NCBI GenBank assembly: GCA_007449985.2
Contig: VIIQ02000002.1
Span: forward strand, 62,001-126,000
Length of the DNA stretch: 64,000 nucleotides
Reading direction: 5' to 3'
Source of the DNA: Desmodesmus armatus
Taxonomy: Eukaryota > Chlorophyta > Chlorophyceae > Sphaeropleales > Scenedesmaceae
Part shown: positions 23,850 through 33,803 of the stretch, one piece after another
Position numbering within the stretch: position 1 is the first letter of the stretch
Layout of the letters: the number at the start of each line of letters is the position of its first letter
The notes under the pieces: generated by a model
Databases searched by the model: none
Told to the model about the DNA's origin: nothing
Seen by the model: the letters and a program-made list of their open reading frames with translations, nothing else
Translations under genes and position numbers: made by a program

Positions 23850-26066
23850 TCACACAGCGCCCTGCAGCTGAGTCCTGCCAGCACGCCTGCGCTGCTGCTT
23901 CTCTCCCTCAACACTGCGATCCTCGTGCCTGCTGGTGCCTGTGACCTTCATGGGTACTGCCGCGACATGTTGACAGGAGGTAGCCCCAGCCTTGGACTTG
24001 CTGCACCTCGTAGATGGCTGCCTGCTTGTGGTGGCAGACCGCGTGCGCACCCCTGCTGCTGCAGTGGCCTCTTGCACTGTTTGCTCTTCCGCCTGCTGCT
24101 GCAGCCTTGCCGAGACCCTGCGTCCTGCCTTGGCAGCATCCTGCTGCTGCTGCTGCTTCTTTGCAGGCTGTTGCCTCTTGTGACGGGCCCCTTTGTCATC
24201 AGCCCGCAACCTTTTTGCCCCTGTTTCTGCTGCTGGCTGTGAGCTGCACTGCGGCTGTCGATTGCGCCAGGCAAGGTAGGCCTTCAGGTTGGCATCAGCA
24301 ATGTCTGCAGGACAAGCAAATGTGTCACAATTAAGGTTTGTAAGGCCTCAGCATGGCTGGATGCACTTCCTGTGTCTACACACTATGGGTGCCCTCAACA
24401 GCAGCAGCTAGCTGCATCAGCATGCAAGTCCCCTCAGACCAGCATTGGCAGCAACACCACCTCCACATGCCGCAGCGCGCCTCAAAAGCTGGCAGGGGAG
24501 GACTCACGTCGCGTGTCGCGCCAGCCTTTGCAAAAAATCTTCCAGCTGTCCTCTACAAACTTGCCACAGCCACTGCAGGAAGCAACAAGACAGTCATCTG
24601 GTTGAGCTGCCAGCAGCACGGCGGTTCAAACTGAAGCACACTGAACGAAGCAGCCATCAAAACACACCAAAACAAGCTGCAGCATTGCTGTGACTTCCTG
24701 CAGTGAGTGTGCAACTTGAAGCTGTGGAGCCTGGAACTGACAGCCACGGGCACCTTGTGTGTGTATCTCACAGACTACAGTGTGTGCCAGGCCAGAGGGC
24801 CAAGGGCCTGTGTGTGCTCAAAACGACACTCACTGAAACTCAGCTGGTGTGTCCCAGTCGGTTGCCAGGAAGTTGTAGGATACAGACTTGACAGCAGCCA
24901 TCCTTGAGGCTTGAAGGCCCAAAGGGTGCAGCAAGTCATGCAGCAGGCCGTCTGCAAACAGTATCGACAACAAGCAAGCCAAGCAAGCCCTCAGTCGATG
25001 TGCTTGCCCCTGCATCAACCCCGGTTGGGCATCCTACCCGGTTTGCTGCGCATGCGACTCTTGTGAACCATACCATCCACCAGGAAAATATGCCCCGGAC
25101 CACCAGTGTTGCTTGTTTACAGCCCATGCCCCGACAGCTGCTGCCTGGCCCTCCCCACCGCCCTGGCCAACACTGATTTCAAAGCCATGGCTCAATCACA
25201 GCGCACGGAGCACATGCAGTGGCCAGGCGGCTGCTGACTCACCACTGGCCGCCAGCACAGCTGTGGGCGTGGACAGTGCCACAAAGAACGCAGCAATGGC
25301 TGTGCGAATCAGGTCGCTGCCACTGGTCCTGCTGCACAGGACGCAGCAGATGATGTGCTGCCAAGGGTCTGGATAGCTCTCCTGCAGCAGGTTGAGGGGG
25401 CTGTACCTGCAGGACAGCACGACAGGCGCTGTAGTGTGATGACCGCGGCCATGGCCTTGCAGGGCGAGACTTGCAGCAGGCACCCTGCCGGGCAAGGCAC
25501 TGATCTGCTATGGTCCTGCCAAGGATGCAGTGTGCAGCATGACAGATACGTGCTAGCTGCTGTCACCTCGAGGTAGGTGCAGCAGTGCATGGGCAGTGCA
25601 GCCCCCCAAGCATGGCTCCACGCAGCTGCAAACCCTCACCTCACCTGATCGTGCGAGCAGACATTCTCTTGCAGCAGTATCGCTTCCAGGAGCCATTCGC
25701 TGCTGCTTGCGTGTCGCTGTCACTGGGGCCTGCTGTTTCTTTGTCCTGCTGCTCGCTGAGTGGCTTCAGGCCACGTACTGCAGTGCCCCATTTGGCCTCT
25801 GCCAGGTCCCCCCAGAAGCAGTCGTCCTGGGCCAGCTGTTTCAGGGCTACAATCACCAAGATGTGATATTGAACAGGCGCCACGGCTTGTCAGATCTTTC
25901 AAGGCAGCCCATGCTCAGCGCTGACCACCACCCTTGACATCATTTCCCCCCACCCCACCATCAGCTTGCCTGAACAGCAGCTCGCGATGCAGACGACATC
26001 CTGAACTGGAAGCCGTGTCAAGATGGCCAGGAGGCACTCAGCTGGCAGCTGCAGCAATGTTGGCAT
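23850..26066 (-). CDS. MBD4L: F-box domain fused to MBD4-like DNA glycosylase (HhH-GPD)
   Basis: Six exons (26066-25970, 25846-25645, 25406-25243, 24951-24834, 24572-24508, 24304-23850) join in phase to 366 residues. Residues 1-45 form an F-box (QLPAECLLAILTRLPVQDVV...), with the F-box-protein style DCFWGDLAEAKWG and SWKRYCCKRM to about residue 99. Exons 3-6 carry the MBD4-type glycosylase domain: YSPLNLLQESYPDPWQ, SRTSGSDL, LLHPLGL, the helix-hairpin-helix EFHGCGKFVEDSWKIFC, and ADANLKAYLAW, whose Asp (about 219) aligns with the catalytic Asp of human MBD4 (EDHKLNKYHDW). MBD4 enzymes remove T or U from G mismatches arising at deaminated 5-methylcytosine or cytosine. The C-terminal 150 residues are Lys/Gln/Arg-rich, possibly nuclear or DNA-contacting. 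No methyl-CpG-binding domain is present, as in plant MBD4L. The first intron is GC-AG. The fusion is unusual; an annotation artefact is unlikely because all five junctions keep phase. Confidence 0.85.
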
Positions 26067-26385
26067 TCTGATCAATTCAAGTGAGATCACTGTTAGCATT
26101 GATAAGGCCCAGCGCGTGTGTTACCAGTCTGTTGCAATGAAACTCGACGAGAGAAGAAGCAGCATGGATGGCGGTTGCGAGTTGTCGCATGGCCTTAGTC
26201 ACCGGGAATCTTGACCGGCACAGGTACGAGATCCACCGCCCAATCGCTTCGGCACGGTTCTTGTTTGCAGAAGAGTAATATAAGCTTCCGTTGCTATTCT
26301 GTTGCCGTGCGGGGTTGACCTGCTGTGCTGTTGCTTTGACTTCTGTGTCCCACTATCCAATTGGAAGTCCTCTGACGCTGCAGCC
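26067..26385. promoter_or_regulatory. Bidirectional promoter region between MBD4L and ALB3
   Basis: Only 319 bp separate the two divergent start codons, so both promoters and 5' UTRs must lie here. A TATA-like TAATATAAGC occurs at about 26275-26284 upstream of ALB3. No other motif is claimed. Confidence 0.45.
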
Positions 26386-29300
26386 ATGATGCTGTCACAT
26401 CAAAAGCACATGGCGACTCTCCAACCCTCTTCAAGCTGCCGGTTGCTGGGGCAGCGTCCTTCAGCCCCTGCCAGACTGGCACAGCACAGGCAGCAGCTGA
26501 AGCAGCTGCGCACCATGCCTTGCGCTCTGCCTGTCAGCGACCTGGCCCAAGACCTCCACACACATGCAGCTGCTGTATACGATCTGGCAGACGCAGCAGC
26601 GGCGGCAGCAGGGAATGGCAGCAGCAGCTCTAGCGGTTTCCTTTCCCCCTTGACAGACACTCTGGAAACAGTGCTGAAGACAATCCAGGCGCAGCTCAAC
26701 CGCTTGCACGTGCCTTACAGCTACGGTTGGTCTATCGTGTTCCTCACAGTAATTGTGAAGATGGTGACACTGCCACTCACAAAGATACAGGTGGGGTGCA
26801 CCCGGGATGGGGTGGTGAGGGGGTGTTTGGTGTTGTTGTGCCGAGCACACAGCTTGCATGGGTGGAAGATATTGACTCCACTCCGTCAGGCACAGGTACA
26901 CTGCAGCAGTAGGTGCAGGGTGCAGCGGGTGACACATGCATCAGGGCCAGTAGGCACTGCTGAAGGCTTGCAGGCAGACCAGATTGGGGTGATTCTCAAT
27001 GCAGTTATGCCTGTGGCAGCAGACAGGGAGCTGAACAGGGATATTGGATCAGCAGGGGACTTGACACCTTTTGAGCCCAACTGTTGACGACGCTTGACGG
27101 CGCTTGACAGCCAAACAGGTCACAGTGGCGGTGCGTCTGCTTGACCAGTGTGACAGTGCTGTGAGCAGGGGGCCGGGAAATCGTAGGCTACAATAGGGAG
27201 AAGGCACTTGTTAGCATAAGATGGCACTGTACACAGCAGTCAACATGCACTGCATCACATTTGGGCACAATTGTAGCAGCACTGATGCCTGGACGGAGAA
27301 GCTTCTGGAAACTGTGCCTCTGGAAACTGTGCCTGCTTCCACCACCAACCTGGCAGAGTGAGACAACACAACTCAACCGTGTTGACGCTATCAAGCAAGA
27401 CCAGCATGCCAGACTGCTATCAAGCAAGGCCGTGTTGTATCTATGGTTCAGTGACAAGGTGACGCACGCAGGCCAGCAACGTCCATGTTGTTTGTTCGTA
27501 TGCTTGTGCTGTCTTTGACTTCCCCCAACAGATCGAGTCCTCCATGGCTGTCCAGAGCTTAAAGCCCCGCATAGACATGATGAAGGCGCGCTATGGGGAC
27601 GACCAGACGAAGATAAAGCGCGAGACGCAGATCCTGTACGAGCAGGCCGGGGTCAACCCACTGGCGGGTAGGTGGCTGCGGCCGCTGGTCACACAGTTAG
27701 CAGCGGCAGCGGTGGTGTGGCACAGAATGAGGAGTTTGTGATGATGGCAAGCGGCACACAATGGGCATGCAAGCATTTGGTCTGCAGCAGTAGCCAATTG
27801 GTGTTGCAGTTGATTGGCGCGTAGCAAAGTGCAGACACTCAAGCTGCAGTGGAATTGCAGCCGATTGGCTGCAGTTGTATGGAGCCAACTGGCATGTGTG
27901 GGACTGCAGTCACTGGGGGTGATCCAGCCAGGAAGGCTGCAAGTCATGGCCGCTGTCATGTTGGAGTCTGGTGCAGCTGCATATCGGCCGCCCTCCTTAG
28001 CACCGCAGGACAGGGACCGTCACAGGATTGATGATTTTGAATTGTTCGCATGATTTCGATGGTCAACATGAAGGGTTGCTTACAGGTTTGTGCTGCTGTG
28101 TGGTGCCGTCACTGCTGCCTGCAGGCTGCCTGCCATCCATTGCCACCATCCCCATCTTCATTGGCCTCTACAGGTCACTCATGGCAGCATCAAACGAGGG
28201 CCTGTTTGAAGAAGGTGCGTGCGTACACAAGTGCCTCTTCACTGGCTGCAGTGGGGTCTGGCTAACACATCTGGGACAGCAACAGGAACCAGAAATGACT
28301 TCTTTGTCCTATTTTATCCCGGTGGATTGTGTCGACTTTGTTTTTGACAGATTTTTGGTACAGTGGCACAGCGCGAAGCGCCTCATGCACATGCGGTTTA
28401 CCCCCCCCCCTACCCACGGTTGGTGTGTGGCATCTTGCATCACCATCTGCATGCAGGCTTCTACTGGATCCCCACCCTGGCCGGCCCCACTAGCCTGGAC
28501 AACCGCGGCGTTGAGTGGCTGTGGCCTTTGGTGGACGGGGCCCCCCCATCGGCTGGGATGCAGCCAGCCACTACCTGGTGCTGCCTGTGCTGCTGGTGCT
28601 GTGCCAGTATGTCAGCTCTGCCATCATCTCACCTCCTATTGACCCCAATGCGGAGAATGCCAACACGCAGCGGGCGCTGTATACCTTCCTGCCCCTCATG
28701 GTGGGATGGTTTGCACTCAATGTGCCTTCCGGTGAGCACTGCCAAGGAGAGGGTGGGGAAAGGATGTGGGATCAATGATGGTAGCTGGGTGCTTGCGTAA
28801 CTAGGCAGGGCAGGTGCTGACGGGTTGCCAGACAACCCAGCTGGTTGGGCCCCTACACTGTGCTGTGCTGTGCTGTGCTGTGCCGGCAGTGTGCATGCTG
28901 CCTCTCACAGCAACCTCCTGCAGCCTGCCAATGTTGTCCGTATGTCCTGGCCCTCGTGGCTGGCACCTCCTGTTCCTGGAAGTGGATGGGCCGGCTCTTG
29001 CCACGGAGCTTGGGCCAACCTGACACTGATCATGAACAATGGTTGTGCTGCTGTGCCCCTGACAGGTCTGGGTCTGTACTACCTGAGCAACACAGCCATC
29101 ACCACAGGCATTCAAGTGTGGCTGCGCAAGCTGGGTGGTGCTGACGTCAAGGTCAACGAGCTGGGGCCTATCACGAAAGTGGGAACAGGTGCGCCTCAAG
29201 AGCCTCCCTTGGTATGTGCCTGCGGGCTGTAGCGAATCATGCACAGCCGTGCTTATACCCTCGCTGCTGCTGTTGCCAATCCAGCAGCATTGCTGTCACC

Positions 29301-29747
29301 ACCACCACCACCAGCAGCAGCACCACCTGGTCATGTGTGCTGCACTGAGCTGGTGGCTACCAACAGGCACAGCTATGTAGATACAGGGCAGCAGGTCCAG
29401 GTAGCCCGGTCAATTCCTTCTGACGTCATAATGGCAAATGGCTGATGCGTTTTTTTGGATTGCGTGCAGGTCGTCGCTTGGGTGTTGTGGCATCCGATGA
29501 TGAGCTGTGGCAGCCCAGTGCAGCATACAAAGCTTCCGTCGCTGCAGATGCAGCGGCGGCAGCAGCACAGGCAGCAGCAGCGGCTGGGGGCGACCCAGCA
29601 GCAGCGGCTGCAGCGCAGTTGGAGCAGCAGCAAGCAGCAGCGGCTGGTGACGGCAGCAGTGGAAGCAGCAGCCAGTTGCCGAGCCCTGGCGCGAGATGGG
29701 CCAAGAGGAAGCGCATGGCACCAGCAGCTGCGCCAAGCAGTGCATAA
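26386..29747 (+). CDS. ALB3: ALB3/Oxa1/YidC-family thylakoid membrane insertase
   Basis: Chloroplast protein insertase that integrates light-harvesting proteins into thylakoids, working with cpSRP. Exons 26386-26790, 27532-27667, 28125-28214, 28457-28731, 29066-29188, 29470-29747. The N terminus (to about residue 90) is Ser/Ala/Gln/Arg-rich, fitting a transit peptide. The insertase core follows: YGWSIVFLTVIVKMVTLPLT (first core helix), SMAVQSLKPRIDMMKARYGD, YEQAGVNPLAG, CLPSIATIPIFIGLYRSL, GFYWIPTLAGPTSLD, YLVLPVLLVLCQYVS, FLPLMVGWFALNVPSG, LGLYYLSNT. The C-terminal tail is Ala/Gln-rich and basic, in the position of the cpSRP43-binding tail. Exon 4 is one base short: phase is lost at the C7 run 28541-28547, with conserved sequence resuming in the next frame. 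Restoring one base gives about 435 residues. A TGTAA lies at 29786-29790. Confidence 0.9.
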
Positions 29748-30202
29748 TGTATATGTGTGTTCTCTTGGGGGTGAGGGTGTCGTCATGTAAAAAAGGAAGT
29801 CACTTGTGACCACGATAGACCTCCAGCGGGTGTTTGCAGGGTCACGGCACCTGGTGTGCCCCCTGCTGACCCAGAAAAGTAGTGTTCAGATAAGTTCACT
29901 GATGTCCATGGGTGTAGAAGCTCCCGCTTCTGACTGGATAAGCTATGTTGCGGCCATCAGTCACTAGACTTGACCATGAACATGGATGTTTGACCAGAGT
30001 GCGAGAGAGATCATGTGTCGTATCAACAGAAGTCACCTCTGACTGTATGCATCTTGCTTTGTATCGGCGTCAGGCTCCTTACGCGCACCAGAGGGGACGC
30101 ACAGCGTGCAGTTGGTTCCGACATCCCAATCCCACCAGCAATAGTGCTTCATCATGCTCCAGAAGTGTGTCTCAAACAGTTCTATGCAACTGCGCAACCG
30201 AA
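29748..30202. other. Intergenic region between ALB3 and P4H genes
   Basis: About 450 bp containing the ALB3 3' UTR and the promoter of the prolyl hydroxylase gene. TGTAA at 29786-29790 fits a chlorophyte poly(A) signal. No gene seen. Confidence 0.4.
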
Positions 30203-33057
30203 ATGGCGCAGCTGGCCAGGCACACCCTGCTGCTGCTACTGCTGCTACTGCTGCTGCTTGGCGGGGCAAAGCAGCATGCAAGACACGCACAGCAGCAGCG
30301 GCATCGGACGTCAAGGCCCCTGCAGCGCCTATGGAGCTTGTGAAGCTTCCTCCTGAGATCCTGGCAGCTGGTGGGCTGGACCCCAGCAAGGACAACCCAG
30401 CCAATGTCGATGCCTTTCAGCAGATGTTGGGCACGGCATTCCTGCCAGTCAACATGCGCTATCCTGGCCTGCGGGTGCAGAATATCGATCCACCAGTGCT
30501 GACGTAAGCTGGTTAGCAGCTGTGCCTCTGGGCGTGATTGTGTGCTGTGTCAGTCTCTTGCAGCATCGAAAATTGTGCATCCCTCCTGTGCTGGCCTGCT
30601 TGGGAGATGCCTGCACCCTGGCAACTCTCTCACCTCCCATAATGCTACAGCAACACCCGCACCCTCACCGGAAGCCGTTAGTGCGGGCCGTATAGCCCAT
30701 TGGTGCGCCACCTAATGCACCACCTCCCTTCTCCCACCCCCGCTCTTTTTCTTCGGTGTCCAAGGGGGGCGCACCGTCCACCGGCTGGCCACGTGCAACT
30801 CAGTCGAGTTACCCCGACTGCCCTGGGCTGGAGGCGCGAGCCTCACCGATGAGAGACCCCTGACACGCCTGATATCCAAGAGGTGCCCAGCGCCCGGACC
30901 AAATCTGCATGTTAGTTGAACCCATACACCCCCGCTATCTGTTCGTACCGCACACTGTACCGCACAGGTGTGACAACTTCCTATCGGCAGAGGTGTGTGA
31001 TGCACTGGTGGCAGCTGCAAAGGAGTCAGGACAAATGAAGGCATCCGGCCACGCAGGCGGTGGGGATGTGCCAGCAGATGTCCGCACCAGTAGCACCCTG
31101 GTGAGCCCTCAGTGAGCAGTTGTGGGTGGATGCAGCCGTAGCATGGCCTGATTGTTCACTGCTTCAACACCTGAACCACTGCCCCAGCCTCATTCAGTTT
31201 CCGCATAGCTACAGACCAGTGCCCAAGTCTCCTGCATGTGTATATAGTGACTAGGGTTGCTCTTCCTCCTTTGAATGCAGTGAAGTCGTGGGTGCAGCTC
31301 AGCCTCCTTTTTGCACAGCTATCTGCCAAAATCCCCAAGGCATGCAAACCTCCACCAAGTCATGTAGCCAAAGAGGGTTATGTATCTTGGATAACTGTGT
31401 CACTGTGTCAGGCCATGACCAAGGATGTGCTGGCAGCCTGCCCAGCGCTCCAGCAGCCCCTGCAGCAGCTGCTGGACGCAGCCATGCAGCTGGTGGGCCA
31501 GGGATTGGACACAACTGCCCTGGCAGGGATGCAGTTTGTGCGGCCCAGCAGCCAGGAGCAGCTGTGCCCTGAGCTACCACAGATCGCACACTACCTGCCA
31601 GGTGCGGAGAGCAGCTGGCTTGCAAGAGCGGCCACGGGGGGACTGGGGGGTGGGTGCGAGGTTTGGCGAGAGGTGGTCCTTGTAGGAGAGCGTCAAGGTG
31701 CCGCTTGAACGTGGCGTGTGCCGTTTGTTCAGTTTGAATTGCAAGCAGTATGACTCAAGTGTTGTGTTTTGCCGAGTCCCAAGAACGTGTTTTGTGTTGT
31801 GCAAGTTGGCGTGAGGTCACCAGTGGACAATGTGTTTACTGCTGTGCAGGGCAGCACTTTCTGTCACATGAGGACGGCTTCCCAGGTGCTGCTGCTCTTG
31901 AGAAGGGCTACAACAGGCGGGCCACACTGCTGGTCTACCTCAATGATGTGCCAGAGGTGAGGGAACTGCCGGTGTAGACACAGGGAGTGCATCCAGCCAA
32001 TGCATGAACCATCCAAGGATGTGACATTCCGAAGTTGCGTAGAAGTGCGTGGGAGCGCACAGAAAATACACATTCAGTCAATAGTAATAAAAGGAAAAAG
32101 GTGTCTGTAACCATGTCAAGGCCCTGGACACACACGTCCCTGATGGCAGCAGCAGGGCCGGCACATGTTGGGAGCAAGTGGTGTTGGTTTGACCAGCGTG
32201 CAGTTGGTGCTGCAAATGCATTTGTGTTTTGAGGTCGTCACGGGCTCACTGCGGGCGCCAGTTGGGATAGACGGCAGCAGCAGCCCAGCATTTTGACTGT
32301 CGGCAACGGGCATGCATAGCTCTGGTCATGTATATCATGGGCCTGTCTAGCCGTCCCAGGGGCTGGAATACCCAACAGCCATATTGTGTTGGTTGCATGT
32401 CAAGGCTGCCTGCATGTGTGTGTTTGCTGTATATGCAGGGTGGCGCCACCAAGTTTGACCATCTTGATCTGAAGGTGCAGCCGCAGCGTGGCAAGGCTCT
32501 GCTGTTCTTCCCTGCATTCTCAGGTGGCAAGTCAGATGCTAGGTGAGAAGCAGCTGACAGCCTCAGGCAGTGCCGTGCAGTGTTATGCTTGTTGCCTTGC
32601 AGTCCATGTTATTGTGTGGCTACAATGCAATGCGTATTCTGCTGCCCAAGCACACAGCACAGCACAGCGTGAGTGCATGTTGACCTGATACATGGCAGAG
32701 CTTAGTAAGGATCTGCCGTGCACAGGCTGTCGTCAGGTCTGTGTTTGACGTCACGCTGAACGTGCTCCACCTGCTCCCTCTCCCATCCTGTGAAGCTGTT
32801 GGTTGTTTGGTTCTGATCTGTGAGGAAACATGCCTGGTGTGCTGTGCTGCTGGTGCTGCAGGACGCTGCACACAGCTGAGGATGCTGCCGAGGGCTGTGA
32901 AAAGTGGGTGTTCCAGCTCTGGCTGTGCACGGGGCTGCCGCGCCGCCCGCCCATGGATGCAGCAGCTGCTGCCGCGCGACAGATGGCAGAGCAACGCAAG
33001 GGGACTGGCAGCGCAACCAAAAAGCAGAAGCGGCCAAACAACAAGAAGAAGCGGTGA
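30203..33057 (+). CDS. P4H: Prolyl 4-hydroxylase (2-oxoglutarate/Fe(II) dioxygenase)
   Basis: Hydroxylates proline in secretory proteins such as cell-wall hydroxyproline-rich glycoproteins, using Fe(II), O2 and 2-oxoglutarate. Exons 30203-30503, 30968-31100, 31412-31601, 31850-31956, 32439-32542, 32862-33057. A signal anchor opens the protein (MAQLARHT then an L11 run). The catalytic part shows CDNFLSAEVCDALV, ADVRTSST, HFLSHEDGF (the HxD iron ligands), RRATLLVYLNDV, GGATKFDHLDLKVQPQ, GKALLFFP, RTLHTAED (distal iron His) and EKWVFQLW (Lys for 2-oxoglutarate). The C terminus is Lys-rich (KKQKRPNNKKKR). The frame between the signal anchor and the MELVKLPPEI segment differs by one missing base around 30255-30310; if that is real, translation might instead begin at a downstream ATG without a signal. 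Intron 1 hosts a retroposon. Confidence 0.85.
30745..30926 (-). mobile_element. SINE-like retroposon copy 2, 5' truncated, 10-bp target duplication
   Basis: Same family and orientation as 6044-6282. It is flanked by direct repeats CACCCCCGCT at 30735-30744 and 30927-30936. The tail on the element strand is A-rich (plus-strand CTTTTTCTTCGG). The copy ends just inside the B-box-like GTTGAACCCA block, so the tRNA-like 5' head is missing. It lies in intron 1 of the prolyl hydroxylase gene. Confidence 0.7.
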
Positions 33058-33803
33058 CATGTGGACCTGCCCAGGAAACCTGTTGAGCAGTTGCGTGTGT
33101 TTAAATAGTGGGTCGACATGTAGCAGCAGCTGAATGAAACGCCAAAGGTGGTTGTGCATGACTGCGGCAGGGCCCAAGTGGCCTTCCCACACCTGCCAGG
33201 CTGGCCCAAAGGTACTTTGATCATTGCTCAGGAACAATGATGGTCCTGCTCAAGGATTTCCATTTAGTTTTGCTCATCCAATCATTGGAAACATGCATAC
33301 ATTGAATGAACGAGTTATACACCAGGGCTGCAGTATCTGCAGAGACGAAATACCAGCAGAGAGAACATGTCCAGGAGGTGCGTCCGTACTAGAGGCTCCC
33401 TGGATATGCTCAAGTGACCCCTTTTTTTGCCATTTGAGGTGTTGGGAGGTGTTTCGCCTCTGGGCGTTGTTGGCCATGAACTTCAGGGCGCAAAGGATTG
33501 TTCACTCGAAACCCGATTGAGCAGGAGTCTGACGTAGCGACGAGGCAATTGGAAGCTTCATGGAGTTCTTAGGTGACGCGCCCTGAACGAGCGCACTACT
33601 CTGCATCAGGTTCTTGACTGGGCGGACCTTGCGGACCAAAGACCGCAGAGGGAGACACATCATTCCAGATTTGTACAAACACCACAGCCTTCGCTCTGTG
33701 TAGACGACAATGAGTACCTGCCTGCGCTGTTCGTCACACTGCACGAACTTTTTTTAGCTTGCCCCGTCTGCTTGCTTCTCCTGGTGGATGCCGTAATCTA
33801 CAG
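33058..33803. other. Intergenic region between P4H and kinase genes
   Basis: About 745 bp with the P4H 3' UTR and the kinase promoter. A minus-strand frame at 33502-33744 has no recognisable motif. Nothing else supported. Confidence 0.4.

Noticed and set aside
24117..24180. Polyglutamine/lysine tail as a separate gene
   Set aside because: The segment is in frame with the glycosylase last exon and ends at its stop, so it is the C-terminal tail.
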